From positions 4,402,001 through 4,466,000 of the forward strand of contig NZ_CP008884.1 of NCBI RefSeq assembly GCF_000725385.1: DNA of 64,000 bases, given 5' to 3'. The DNA is from Dyella japonica A8. GTDB taxonomy: Bacteria; Pseudomonadota; Gammaproteobacteria; Xanthomonadales; Rhodanobacteraceae. Each line of letters starts with the position of its first letter. Positions within the stretch are counted from its first letter, which is position 1. The position numbers were made by a program, and so were the translations under genes. Shown in pieces: positions 9,329 to 17,820 of this stretch. A model generated the notes under the pieces. It saw nothing but the letters and a program-made list of their open reading frames with translations, did no database searches and was not told the DNA's origin.

Positions 9329-10003
9329 TCAGAGAATCTGTGCCACCTGGCTGAGCGGCACGCCGCCCACGCCCGAAACCTGCAGGTACGTGCCCAGCGA
9401 ACTGCCGCCATAGCCCACGCCCGTCACCGTGCCGGCGACATAGGTACTGAGCGCGGTGCTGCCACTGGCCGCCTTGAGGGTGTACGTGCCGGCGGCCACG
9501 GCATTGCCGTTGTCGTCCTTGCCGTCCCAGCTGAACTGCGCGAGGCCCGCGTTCTGCGCGCCCAGCGGAATATTGCGGATCACGTTGCCGTTGCCGTCCA
9601 CCACCTGCACGTTGACGCTGGTGGCGCTGGTCACGTTCACCGCGCCCTTCACCGCGTCGCTGCCGTCATAGGTGGTGGAGCTGCCCGGCACCAGCACCTG
9701 GCGATTCACCAGGTTCGATGAACTGAGCACCTGCGAGGTCTGCATCGACGTGTTGACGCTGGTTGCGAGCGACTGCAGGTCGGTATCCAGCTGCTGCGTC
9801 GCCGAGAGCTGGCTGAACTGCGCCATCTGCGAAACGAACTGCGAGTTGTCGACCGGATTGGTCGGGTCCTGCGCCTTCAGCTGGGCCGTCATCAACTTGA
9901 GGAAGTCGGCCTGCGACATACTGCTCGACAGCGACGAGTTCGCGCTCGAGGTGCTGGTCGCGCCGGTGCTGCCGGTATTGGTAGTGCTGGGAATCGTGGA
10001 CAC
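9329..10003 (-). CDS. flgD: Flagellar hook-capping protein FlgD
   Basis: A 224-residue hook cap and scaffold. The conserved N-terminal segment SQADFLKLMTAQLKAQDPTN, then NPVDNSQFVSQMAQFS, is diagnostic, and the C-terminal half holds the Ig/Tudor-like FlgD domain (AQFSWDGKDDNGNAVAAGTY). It starts with GTG at 10003, chosen because a strong GGGAGGAAA ribosome site is 9 bases upstream and no better start exists. Confidence 0.95.
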   Translation of the reverse strand: MSTIPSTTNTGSTGATSTSSANSSLSSSMSQADFLKLMTAQLKAQDPTNPVDNSQFVSQMAQFSQLSATQQLDTDLQSLATSVNTSMQTSQVLSSSNLVNRQVLVPGSSTTYDGSDAVKGAVNVTSATSVNVQVVDGNGNVIRNIPLGAQNAGLAQFSWDGKDDNGNAVAAGTYTLKAASGSTALSTYVAGTVTGVGYGGSSLGTYLQVSGVGGVPLSQVAQIL

Positions 10004-10020
10004 GTGGGTTTCCTCCCGGC

Positions 10021-10449
10021 TTACTTGCCGAGGTCGAGGGTCTTGACCATCAGCTGCTTGGTGGTGTTCATCGCCTCGACATTGTTCTGGTACGAACGCG
10101 ATGCGGTGATCATGTTCACCAGCTCGTCGATGGGATTGACGTTGCTGCCGTAGACGTAGCCCGTCCCGTCCGCCATCGGGTTGCCAGGCTCATAGCGCGC
10201 CTGCACGTCGGCCTGGCTTTCGGTCACGCCCTTCACCTGCACGCCGACGGCGCTGTCCGCCTCGGCGGTTTTCGCACCGCCAACGGCCTTCTGCACGGCG
10301 GAGAACAACGGTTCCTTGGCGCGATACGCCCCCTCCGGCGTGCTGGACACGCTGTCGGCGTTGGCAAGGTTGCTGGCTACGGTGTTGAGCCGCAGCGACT
10401 GTGCTGCCATGCCCGAGCCCGCGACATCGAAAATCTTGAACAGTGACAT
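10021..10449 (-). CDS. flgC: Flagellar proximal rod protein FlgC
   Basis: A 142-residue rod protein beginning MSLFKIFDVAGSGMAAQSLR and ending with the typical NVNPIDELVNMITASRSYQN, NVEAMNTTKQLM. Its ATG overlaps the flgB stop by one base. Size and both terminal motifs fit FlgC exactly. Confidence 0.96.
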   Translation of the reverse strand: MSLFKIFDVAGSGMAAQSLRLNTVASNLANADSVSSTPEGAYRAKEPLFSAVQKAVGGAKTAEADSAVGVQVKGVTESQADVQARYEPGNPMADGTGYVYGSNVNPIDELVNMITASRSYQNNVEAMNTTKQLMVKTLDLGK

Positions 10450-10850
10450 CAGCCCTGGCCTCCGGTGATGGCCGTGCGCAGCATGTGGATCTGCGCGGTG
10501 ATGAAGGAAAGACTGGCCTGGTAATGCACGCCATTGGCGGCGAAGTTGGCCTGCTCGACCTGGGTATCCACGGTGTTGCCGTCCATCGACGGCTGCGTGG
10601 GCGTGCGATATGCCAGCTTCTGCGCGGACTGTGCCTGCGGATCGATCTGGCCCTGCTGCGTGATCGTCATCGGCAACGCGCTGCTGGTGCCGCTGGCGCT
10701 GGCCAATGCCTGCTTGAAATCGACGTCGCGCGCGAGGTAACCCGGGGTGTCGGCATTGGCGAGATTGCTCGCCAGCACCTCACTGCGCTTCTGCCACAGG
10801 TCCAGTGCCTGGGTGTGGAGACCGAACAGGTTGTCGTTGATGGAACTCAT
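10449..10850 (-). CDS. flgB: Flagellar proximal rod protein FlgB
   Basis: A 133-residue rod protein, first gene of the flg operon. It begins MSSINDNLFGLHTQALDLWQ and has the family motif SNLANADTPGYLARDVDF and a QPSMDGNTVD segment. A perfect sigma-54 promoter lies 38-53 bases upstream of the ATG, matching class II flagellar control by RpoN and a FleQ-type activator in xanthomonads. Confidence 0.96.
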   Translation of the reverse strand: MSSINDNLFGLHTQALDLWQKRSEVLASNLANADTPGYLARDVDFKQALASASGTSSALPMTITQQGQIDPQAQSAQKLAYRTPTQPSMDGNTVDTQVEQANFAANGVHYQASLSFITAQIHMLRTAITGGQG

Positions 10851-10887
10851 CGCTCACTCCTGCGGCAGGGGCCGCGGGATGGGTTTG

Positions 10888-10903
10888 AGCAATTTGCGTG
10901 CCA
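10888..10903 (-). promoter_or_regulatory. Sigma-54 promoter of flgB
   Basis: On the minus strand TGGCACG (10897-10903), four bases, then TTGCT (10888-10892): a perfect match to the -24/-12 consensus TGGCACR-N4-TTGCW. It implies that the ten-gene flgB-flgL run is a class II operon. Confidence 0.88.
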
Positions 10904-11195
10904 CGGTTTGCGGGGCGGCTGGGAGGCCGCGTGGTTGCTGGGTTTGTCCGGTTTTGTGGGGGTGGCGCGTGAGGGGATTGGGTGGGGATGTCGGAAAGTC
11001 GACGCGGGGTGTAGCGGGTTCCTGACGGGGGGTTTGTCAGGGCCCGGGGATGGCTTGTCGTGACGGTGCCGAGGGCTTGGCCCGTCTCCTCATAGGGGTG
11101 CGCGGAGAGCAGCTATGGATGGCCGCAGGGCTGGGGCAGAGAGAGAGTATGTGCAGAGGTGACGGATGGGTGCTCGCCTCAAGGTTTCAAAAGAA
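10904..11195. other. Non-coding leader region upstream of the flg operon
   Basis: G-rich non-coding DNA between the flgB sigma-54 site and the first mosaic repeat. I see no gene. Activator sites for the promoter would be expected here, but no clear repeated motif stands out. Confidence 0.5.
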
Positions 11196-12200
11196 CCGTC
11201 ATCCCGGCGCAGGCCGGAGGCGCTTCACAACAGCCGAAGGCTGGTCATCCAGTTTCTGTCGTGGTCGGTCGTCGCATCGTGCGATCCCGCGATCGGGCCG
11301 CTTACGCAGCGGGCGTTTCGACCTTCTGCCGAAGGCCGAGTCACTTTTCTTTTTGCTGGCCCAAAAGATCCCACGGGGACTAGCTTCGCGTCGAAAGTAA
11401 CCCAAAGAAAATGGCCTGAAGAGCCAGAGCTGGCAGCATTCTGCTGGGATAAGCCCGAACGCGTGAGGCAGATCGTTGCTTAGCTACCTTCGCCTCTACA
11501 CAGCGGGTAGTGCCAAGCGCTTCGCAACGCGCCATGGCGATGAGGACTTAAAGCAGCCCCTCGCTTCGCTTCGGCCCTGATGGACCCGCACGCCCGCCCG
11601 CTTTTCTCTTTTCTGTGGGAGCGCACCCTGTGCGCGACAACCTAACGGAGCGGTGACTACGAGACGCCCCAGTCGCGCACAGGGTGCGCTCCCACAAGGT
11701 ATCCGCCATCTTGGAGTGCTCCGCTGACGCCTCGAGCTCTCGCTTTGGCTTTTGGCTTTTGGCTTTTGGCTTTTGGCTCTTAGCTCTTGATCTCCCGGGT
11801 CCCCGTATGACGCGGCGGGCGGGTGGAGGAATAGCCCGAAGGGTGGCCGGCAAGGATGCCGGCCAGTTTGTCGTCAGGGCAGGATGCCCTGTCGACAAAC
11901 CCCGCAACCCGACCGCGAACCTGGAGGGCCATAGGCCCGGAAGGCGCGTCATCCGGGGGGCCCTTTCTTTTGGTTACTTTTCTTTGGGCAAGCAAAGAAA
12001 AGTGACCCGGACTGCGGCAGCAGTTCGGAAGCCCGCGGCAGGCGGGCCAGGTCGCGGAAACGTCCGAGGCGACGACCGACCCCTACCGAAACGGGATGCC
12101 CAGCCATGCGGCTGTTGAAAAGCGCCCCCGGCCCTTGCCCCCTTTTCGGGGTGCGCCGGGATGACGACTGAAGAACGAAGCGGTGAGGCTAGGTTGCCCC
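11196..12200. repeat. Mosaic intergenic repeat, copy R1 (about 1 kb)
   Basis: Non-coding and nearly identical to 37254-38227. Parts in order are a CCGTCATCCCGGCGC palindrome, a module with the hairpin CTTTTCTTTTTGCTGGCCC and its mate, the segment GGATAAGCCCGAACGC, a GTGGG-headed REP doublet (11615-11695), five 7-base GGCTTTT units (about 11744-11780), a GCCGGC-rich dyad region, a second hairpin (GGTTACTTTTCTTTGGGC plus mate, 11972-12007) and a closing CCGGGATGACG. In this copy the first hairpin is broken by about 25 extra bases near 11370-11395. Short open frames inside lack codon bias and ribosome sites. Confidence 0.8.
11615..11695. repeat. GTGGG/GTAGG-headed REP doublet inside R1
   Basis: GTGGGAGCGCACCC... 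at 11615 and its reverse complement ending at 11695, with about 33 bases between. REPs with a GTAG-type head are known in Stenotrophomonas and Pseudomonas and are thought to be spread by RAYT transposases. The doublet recurs at 18236, 24827, 37641, 41577 and 63054. Confidence 0.8.
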
Positions 12201-12295
12201 CAAACCCTCTTCTCGCTGCTTAATACTGCTTAATACTGCAGCCATCCAACACCCCTCCCCGCGTCCCCCAATGGCGAGGAAGAAAAGCGCAGCGC

Positions 12296-13225
12296 TCAAA
12301 ACTCCGCCAACCCCTCCGGCATCAAATCCAGCACCGCCTGCGCCAACACATCCGGCTGGAACTTCGCCACGAAGCGATCCGCATTCACCTCCCGCACCAT
12401 CGCCTCATTGAAAATGCCGCTGATCGAGCTATGCAGCACCACTTTCAGCGAGCGCAGCGCCGGCGTCTCGCGGATCGCCCGCGTCAGCGCATAACCATCC
12501 ATGCGCGGCATCTCGATGTCAGACACCACCAGCGTCACCCGTTCCTCGCCCGGCGACGCCGCGATCGCCTCCAGACGCTCCAGCGCTTCGCGACCGTCCG
12601 TCGCGATCACGCACTCCATATCCATCTGGCGGAACAGGTTCACCAGCTGGTTGCGGGCGACCAGGGAGTCGTCCACCACCATCACGCGCCGGGGCTGCAG
12701 GTCATGGACGCGGGCGATGCGCTGCATCGGCGCCGACAGTTCCGTGGTGGTCGCGTTGAGTGAGGCCAGCACGTGTTCCACGTCCACCACCGCCACCAGC
12801 GCACCGTCCACACGCGTTACCGCGTTCACGCGGCCACCAAAGCCCAGTGCCGGGGCCGGGGCGGCCAGCGATTCGCCGGCACAATGCACCAGGCGCTGCG
12901 GTTCGGCCACGAGGAAGCCCTGCACGCTGCGGCTGAACTCGGTGACCATCAGGTGGGCGGAGGCCACCTCGCGCAGCGAGGCGTAACCCAGCGCCACGGC
13001 CAGGTCGATGACGGGGATGGTGGTGCCGCGGTAGTCGCAGCTGCCGGCGATCAGCGGGTGGGCGTCCGGCATGCGTTCCATGGGTGGGCGGCGCATGACC
13101 TCCCTTACCTTGAAGACATTGATGCCGAACAACTGGTCATCGCCCATCCGGAACAACAGCATGGCCACGCGGTTGTGCCCCGCCAGCTTGGTCTGCTGCT
13201 CCACCTTGTCCATCCACGCCGTCAT
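12296..13225 (-). CDS. cheV: Chemotaxis coupling protein CheV (CheW domain plus receiver)
   Basis: A 309-residue cytoplasmic adaptor linking chemoreceptors to CheA. Residues about 15-165 form a CheW-like domain ([28 protein letters not shown]). Residues about 180-305 are a receiver with the acidic pair in VMVVDDS, the phospho-acceptor Asp in [14 protein letters not shown] and the conserved Lys in FVAKFQPD. The start chosen is ATG 13225, behind a good GAGGAAAG site; an open frame runs further upstream but has no homology. The neighbouring chemoreceptor and flagellar genes fit the role. Confidence 0.93.
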   Translation of the reverse strand: MTAWMDKVEQQTKLAGHNRVAMLLFRMGDDQLFGINVFKVREVMRRPPMERMPDAHPLIAGSCDYRGTTIPVIDLAVALGYASLREVASAHLMVTEFSRSVQGFLVAEPQRLVHCAGESLAAPAPALGFGGRVNAVTRVDGALVAVVDVEHVLASLNATTTELSAPMQRIARVHDLQPRRVMVVDDSLVARNQLVNLFRQMDMECVIATDGREALERLEAIAASPGEERVTLVVSDIEMPRMDGYALTRAIRETPALRSLKVVLHSSISGIFNEAMVREVNADRFVAKFQPDVLAQAVLDLMPEGLAEF

Positions 13226-13265
13226 GCGCTTTCCTCGCCGCGGCCCAGCCGCCGTTTCTCCACGC

Positions 13266-13292
13266 GTATCGGCCGGGGTGCCGCCGGCTTGA
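13266..13292 (-). promoter_or_regulatory. Possible sigma-28 promoter of cheV
   Basis: On the minus strand TCAAGCCG, 11 bases, then GCCGATAC. The -10 matches the FliA consensus in 7 of 8 positions and the spacing is exact; the -35 is weak (4 of 8) but resembles that of the flagellin promoter. It would give a leader of about 33 bases before cheV. Confidence 0.5.
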
Positions 13293-13309
13293 GGGGGACG
13301 AACCGGGCG

Positions 13310-13325
13310 TGGCACGTCGCTTGCT
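13310..13325 (+). promoter_or_regulatory. Sigma-54 promoter of the chemoreceptor-flgA operon
   Basis: TGGCACG (13310-13316), four bases, TTGCT (13321-13325): a perfect -24/-12 match, back to back with the predicted cheV promoter. Transcription should start near 13337. The open frame upstream at 13309 therefore cannot be the gene start, and the ATG at 13390 is preferred. Confidence 0.85.
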
Positions 13326-13389
13326 TCTCAAGTTCCGACCTCAGCCGCCGATGCCGGTGGCGACCCTTATAGGAAGGAATGATCCACCC

Positions 13390-14697
13390 ATGAGTCTGAT
13401 CTGGAGCCAGCATCTCGCCGACCTCGCCCGCGCTGCCGCGGCGGGTGACCAGGCGCAGGTCGCCCAACTGTCGGCACGCCATCCGCGCGCAGCGCAGGCG
13501 CTGGCGCCGTTGCTGGCGGCCGTGTTCACCACGCGCCCGCCGGCGGCCGTTGCCATGCAGACGATGGAGCAGCTGGGCCTGGTGCTCGGCGCCTCGCAGC
13601 AACTGGTGCGGGAGCAGGCCTCCATGCACCAGTCGGCGCAGGAAAGCCGCGACGACGTCGGCCGCTTGACGGACGGCAGTGCCGGAATCTCGACATCGCT
13701 GCAGCAGATCGCCACCGGCCTGGACTACGCGCGTCAGACTGGCGAAAGCAGCGAGCGCAGCGTGAGCGAGCTGGACGGCCAGCTACGCCTGTTGCGCACC
13801 GCCCTGTCCGCCATGAACCGCAACCAGAGCAAGCTGGCCGAACAGGTGGCACAGATCCGCAAGCTCACCGGCGTGGTGCAGGAGATCGCCCACCAGACCA
13901 ACCTGGTTGCGCTCAACGCTGCCATCGAAGCGGCTCGTGCCGGCGAGGCCGGTCGCGGCTTTGCCGTAGTGGCGGACGAGGTGAAGCAACTGGCCGAGAA
14001 GACCAGCCAGGCCACCGACGAGATCGAAGCGGTCACCGGTTCCATCGGCGAGTTCTCGCAGCAGCTCGATGGTGACGTGCAGCAGGGCCTGTCCCGCCTC
14101 GACCGCGCGCAGGGCGGCCTCGGCCAGACCGAAGCCTCGCTGCGCGACAGCGGTGAAGCGCTGCGCCAGATCGGCGAGCGCGTCGGCACCATGCACAAGA
14201 ATCAGGATGCCCAGCACGCCCGCGCCGTGGCGGCGCAGGCCGCGCTGGGCGTGTGGCATCGCCGCTCCGCCGAAGCCACGCGTCAGTCCGAGGCACTGAG
14301 CCGCGGCGCCCTGCTCGGCCATCGCCTTGCGCTGGACTGGCTGGAAACCGAGAGCGGCCAGGACCCGGCCAGCCTGAGCCTGACCGTGCGCGAAGCCGCG
14401 CAAGGCCTGCGCCAGGCGATGGAACTGGCCCTGCAGGAACCGGCCGCGCTCGATCGTCGCTGGTTCGACACGCAGGCGCTGGCCCGCACGCTGGATCGAC
14501 TGACCGCCAACCGCGACGCCAACCCGGCCGCCAGCGCGCTGACCGCCTCCGGCACGCGCCTGCGCGAACAGGGCAGCAACTTCGCCACCCTGCTGTGCGA
14601 CGGCCAGCTCGACCAGGCCGGCCAGTTGCTGCAGCAGTTGGAAAGCGAGCGCGAAACCCTGCTCAGCCAGCTCAACGCGCTGCTGGCCGACCTGTGA
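13390..14697 (+). CDS. Soluble methyl-accepting chemotaxis protein
   Basis: A 435-residue chemoreceptor. The signalling tip [20 protein letters not shown] followed by [18 protein letters not shown] (about 165-210) is the CheA/CheW contact region. There is no membrane segment or periplasmic domain: residues 1-70 are Ala/Leu/Gln-rich helix, about 75-290 are coiled coil, and about 290-435 form an unusual C-terminal helical extension of unknown function. It likely senses a cytoplasmic signal or an associated protein. It is co-transcribed with flgA (GTGA overlap) and lies opposite cheV. Confidence 0.88.
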   Translation: MSLIWSQHLADLARAAAAGDQAQVAQLSARHPRAAQALAPLLAAVFTTRPPAAVAMQTMEQLGLVLGASQQLVREQASMHQSAQESRDDVGRLTDGSAGISTSLQQIATGLDYARQTGESSERSVSELDGQLRLLRTALSAMNRNQSKLAEQVAQIRKLTGVVQEIAHQTNLVALNAAIEAARAGEAGRGFAVVADEVKQLAEKTSQATDEIEAVTGSIGEFSQQLDGDVQQGLSRLDRAQGGLGQTEASLRDSGEALRQIGERVGTMHKNQDAQHARAVAAQAALGVWHRRSAEATRQSEALSRGALLGHRLALDWLETESGQDPASLSLTVREAAQGLRQAMELALQEPAALDRRWFDTQALARTLDRLTANRDANPAASALTASGTRLREQGSNFATLLCDGQLDQAGQLLQQLESERETLLSQLNALLADL

Positions 14698-15386
14698 TCC
14701 GGCGCGTACTGGCCTCCCTGCTGCTCGCCACCCTGGTGCTACCCGCCCACGCCGTGGAACCGGCCCAGGCGGCGCGCGCGGCCGCCGAACAGTGGCTGCG
14801 CGGCCAGTACGCAACCCCGGGCAACCGGGTGGTGGCACAGGCGGCGGAACTGGATACACGTACCCTGCAGCTCGCCCCCTGTCTCGCACCGCTCAATGCC
14901 GGCCTGCAGACCGGCGCCCGCATCATGCCGCGCATGACCGTGCTGGTGCGCTGCCCCGGCCCGGACGGCTGGACCCTGCATGTACCCGTACAGCTTCAGG
15001 TTTTTCGCGAAGTGCTGGTATTAGTACGCCCCCTGCAGCGTGGCGATGGCGTACGTCCGGACGACGTGCGCCGCGAGGAACGCGACATTGCCAAGCTGGG
15101 CTATGGCTACGTCAGCGACATGGCGGACCTGGAAGGCCGTACCCTGTCGCGCGCCCTGGGCATGGGCAGCGTGGTCACCCCGGCCGCCCTGGGCGGGCGC
15201 AGCGCCGTGAAAGCCGGCGATCAGGTACAGCTGGTATCCCGCCTCAACGGCATCGAGGTGCGCGCGAGCGGTGTCGCCCTGGGCAGCGGGGACAGCGGTT
15301 CGCGCCTGAGGGTGCGCAACGGCAGTTCCGGCAAGGTGATCGACGCCATGGTGATGGCGCCAGGCGAGGTGCTGGCGCTTCCGTGA
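14694..15386 (+). CDS. flgA: Flagellar P-ring assembly chaperone FlgA
   Basis: A 230-residue periplasmic chaperone needed for P-ring (FlgI) formation. It starts with GTG overlapping the preceding stop (GTGA), immediately followed by a signal peptide ([18 protein letters not shown]). The C-terminal SAF/ChapFlgA domain is visible: [47 protein letters not shown], ending with [17 protein letters not shown]. Length is typical. Confidence 0.93.
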   Translation: MIRRVLASLLLATLVLPAHAVEPAQAARAAAEQWLRGQYATPGNRVVAQAAELDTRTLQLAPCLAPLNAGLQTGARIMPRMTVLVRCPGPDGWTLHVPVQLQVFREVLVLVRPLQRGDGVRPDDVRREERDIAKLGYGYVSDMADLEGRTLSRALGMGSVVTPAALGGRSAVKAGDQVQLVSRLNGIEVRASGVALGSGDSGSRLRVRNGSSGKVIDAMVMAPGEVLALP

Positions 15387-15407
15387 CCCGCGTCGCGCTC
15401 GACCCAT

Positions 15408-15434
15408 TAAAGTTTGCGGCCAGCCGGCCGATCC
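15408..15434 (+). promoter_or_regulatory. Sigma-28 (FliA) promoter of flgM-flgN
   Basis: TAAAGTTT (15408-15415), 11 bases, GCCGATCC (15427-15434). The -35 is a perfect FliA match and the -10 matches 6 of 8. It lies 39 bases before the flgM ATG and allows late expression of the anti-sigma factor from its own target sigma, the usual feedback loop. Confidence 0.88.
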
Positions 15435-15472
15435 TGTCAGCAACAGGGCCAGATATCCAAGAGAACGGACCC

Positions 15473-15796
15473 ATGAACACCACCATATCCAACAACGGCT
15501 TGCCCAAGCTTCCCCAGCCCCCCACGGGCCAGGGCAGCAGCGCCACGCAGGGCCCCTCCAGCACGACGTCGAGCGACGCCGCCGCCGGCAGCACGGGTGC
15601 AAATGACCGCGTGCAGCTGACCGACTCCGCCCGCGCACTGCAGGAAGCAGCCCGCACCAACAGCGGTGCCACCATGGACACGAAGAAAGTCGAGCAGATC
15701 CGCCAGGCGCTGGCCAACGGCACGTACAAGGTCGACGCCGGCCGCATCGCCGATCGCATGATGGCGCTCGAAAACCAGATGAACGGCAAGTCATGA
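15473..15796 (+). CDS. flgM: Anti-sigma-28 factor FlgM
   Basis: A 107-residue protein that holds FliA inactive until the hook is finished and FlgM is exported. The first 50 residues are disordered Gly/Ser/Thr/Pro-rich, and the conserved C-terminal half reads DRVQLTDSARALQEAA, then VEQIRQALANGTYKVDAGRI, ADRMMALE. The start is fixed by the promoter just upstream and an AGAGAACG ribosome site. It overlaps flgN by four bases (ATGA). Confidence 0.92.
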   Translation: MNTTISNNGLPKLPQPPTGQGSSATQGPSSTTSSDAAAGSTGANDRVQLTDSARALQEAARTNSGATMDTKKVEQIRQALANGTYKVDAGRIADRMMALENQMNGKS

Positions 15797-16239
15797 AACC
15801 TTCCCTGCAAGCCGAACTGGACCATGCCCTGACGGCCGCGGTCGAGGAGATGCGGCTGGCAGTGGGTGACTTGATGGACACGCTCAACACCGAGCGCAAC
15901 GCCCTGGAATCGGCTGACGTCAACGCGCTTAATCAGGCGGGTTCCAGCAAGCACGAACTGATGCTGCGACTGGAACAGCTCGACAGCGAACGCGTACAGC
16001 TCAGCCAGGGAGCACCGGAGGCCAGTCGCGAGCTGGCCCCGAAGTGGCAGGAAATTCTGCAATCGCTGCGCGCCTGCGAGCAGCTCAACCAGCGCAACGG
16101 CACCCTCGTGGGTATCCGTCTGCAGCAGGTGCGCAAGGCGCTGGCGGTGCTGACCGGCAACGAAGCCGAAGCAAGCGTGTACGGCCGCGCGGGAGATCTG
16201 CGCATGAGCCTGCGCTCGCAGACGCTGGCCGAGGCATAA
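15793..16239 (+). CDS. flgN: Flagellar export chaperone FlgN
   Basis: A 148-residue, almost wholly helical cytoplasmic chaperone for FlgK and FlgL. Heptad-rich segments (LMDTLNTERNALESADVNAL, KHELMLRLEQLDSERVQL) and the C-terminal NGTLVGIRLQQVRKAL, then ASVYGRAGDLRM, match the family. It overlaps flgM by four bases, the standard flgMN pair. Its clients are encoded at 387-3494. Confidence 0.9.
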   Translation: MKPSLQAELDHALTAAVEEMRLAVGDLMDTLNTERNALESADVNALNQAGSSKHELMLRLEQLDSERVQLSQGAPEASRELAPKWQEILQSLRACEQLNQRNGTLVGIRLQQVRKALAVLTGNEAEASVYGRAGDLRMSLRSQTLAEA

Positions 16240-16333
16240 GCAACAAGACGCAGCTGCGGCATCGCTTCACCTGCATGTGTTTGTCGGCGGCAGTTGCCGT
16301 CCCACCCAACCCTCGTCAACACGTCGATCGATC

Positions 16334-17590
16334 ATGAGCGAAGCCGCGGCCATCTCCCCCGCCCAAGACGCCTCCGCCGCCAGCGAACAAGCGCTGCCGG
16401 TCATCCGTCTGCCCATGCTGGACAGCAAGCGCGAACTCTTCGCGTACGAGATCGTGTTCCAGGACCATGCGGAGGACGAAGCCGCGCTGATGCGCCGCGC
16501 GCTCGCCACCATCACCGACGGCGCCCTCGCCCGCCTCGTGCGCGGTAACCGCACCTTCCTCCGGCTCACGCACGACCTCCTGATGGAGGAGACCGACGTG
16601 CTGCAGCACCAGCCGCGTTTCGGCGTGCTGCTGAAGCCCGAGGCTGCGGCCGATCCCGCCCTGGTGGAACGCCTATCCCGCATGGCGCAGCGCGGCTGCC
16701 CGTTGATGCTCGATGCCGGTGACACCACACTCGAATTCAATCCCGCCGTCGAGCCGCTGCTGAAGATCGTGCAGTTCGTGCGACTAGACGCCAGCAAGCT
16801 CGACCCCGCGACCCTGCGTTCGCGCAGCGAATACCTGCATGCCCGCGGCACCCACGTGGTCGCCGGCCACGTGGACGACCACGACACCTACCATCGCTGC
16901 GAATCGCTGCCGCTGCAGGCGATCCAGGGCCAGTTCCTGCTCAAGCCCGAACCGGTCGCCGTGCCCGTGCTGGCCGCCAGCCGCCTGAGTCTGCTGCGCC
17001 TGATGAAGGCCCTGCAGGAAGGCAATCCCGGCCCGGTGGAGCTGGGCCAGATCGTGCGCGACGACGCCATCCTCAGCTACAAGCTGCTGGGCTGCGTGAA
17101 CTCCGCCTATTTCGCGCTGCCGCGCCAGCTCAAGTCGGTGCAGCAGGCGGCCATCTTCTTCGGTGCCGCGCGCCTGCGTAACTGGATCTACACCATGGCG
17201 CTGAGCGGCACCGGCGATCGCCCGCCGGAATTGCTGCGCGCCGCGCTGATCCGCGCGCATATGGCCGAAAAACTTGCGCAGGGTATGCCCGGTGAGCAAC
17301 GCGAAATGGCGTTCACTGCCGGTCTGTTCTCATTGCTTGATGCGATGATGGAAGCACCGATGGATTTCGTGCTGTGGCATTTGCCGCTGGCACGTGAGAT
17401 CAGCAGTGCGTTGCTGGAGAACAAGGGTCCGTTCGCGCCGCTGCTGGATCAGATCCGCGCTTGGGAGGCGGGCAACTTGCGCGGTGGCGAAGTGCAACCA
17501 CAGGTGATTCGTCGCATGGCGGCGATTTATCTTGAGGCGACGCAGTGGGCGGATCACGTTTACGCGTTTGCGGATCAGCGGCCGAATTGA
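16334..17590 (+). CDS. EAL-like plus HDOD domain signalling protein (YuxH/CdgJ type)
   Basis: A 418-residue cytoplasmic protein. The N-terminal half (about 20-205) resembles an EAL domain but is degenerate: the catalytic ExL is replaced (FAYEIVF) and the metal-ligand motifs are not recognisable, so c-di-GMP hydrolysis is unlikely. Residues about 215-405 form an HDOD domain (LGQIVRDDAILSYKLLGCVN, AAIFFGAARLRNWIYTMAL). The ATG at 16334 is chosen because the upstream part of the frame has no homology. It lies 94 bases after flgN and may feed c-di-GMP or stress signals into motility. Confidence 0.82.
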   Translation: MSEAAAISPAQDASAASEQALPVIRLPMLDSKRELFAYEIVFQDHAEDEAALMRRALATITDGALARLVRGNRTFLRLTHDLLMEETDVLQHQPRFGVLLKPEAAADPALVERLSRMAQRGCPLMLDAGDTTLEFNPAVEPLLKIVQFVRLDASKLDPATLRSRSEYLHARGTHVVAGHVDDHDTYHRCESLPLQAIQGQFLLKPEPVAVPVLAASRLSLLRLMKALQEGNPGPVELGQIVRDDAILSYKLLGCVNSAYFALPRQLKSVQQAAIFFGAARLRNWIYTMALSGTGDRPPELLRAALIRAHMAEKLAQGMPGEQREMAFTAGLFSLLDAMMEAPMDFVLWHLPLAREISSALLENKGPFAPLLDQIRAWEAGNLRGGEVQPQVIRRMAAIYLEATQWADHVYAFADQRPN

Positions 17591-17820
17591 GTTTTCGCTC
17601 TGGCTCCGTTGGTGGGCGAGGCGTTGATTCAGTGCTTCGTCTGCTGAATTGATCTGTGTCCTCGGCGCTTGGTCGGTGGGTGGTTGGGCGCGGGTGGTTT
17701 GGGACGTGTCCTCCCCCCCTTTGAGGCACGGGGTAGTCACCATGGATGGCTGCGGTTTTAAGGAGTAAGGAGAGGGTTGGGGTGAGGAGTGGGTGCTCGC
17801 CTCACCGCTTCATTCTTTAG
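17591..17820. other. Non-coding spacer after the EAL-HDOD gene
   Basis: No gene, RNA or terminator recognised. It leads into mosaic repeat R2. Confidence 0.5.

Noticed and set aside
11744..11780. Tandem GGCTTTT units as a possible CRISPR or minisatellite locus
   Set aside because: Units are 7 bases without spacers, and the same five units occur in R4; this is a short simple repeat inside the mosaic element.
11166..12118. Several short open frames in the mosaic repeats (also at 17789-18740, 26462-26767, 37207-38264)
   Set aside because: They differ in frame between repeat copies, consist of palindrome translations and lack ribosome sites. They are repeat DNA, not genes.
13309..13389. Upstream start of the soluble chemoreceptor
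   Set aside because: The perfect sigma-54 promoter at 13310-13325 places the transcript start after this codon.
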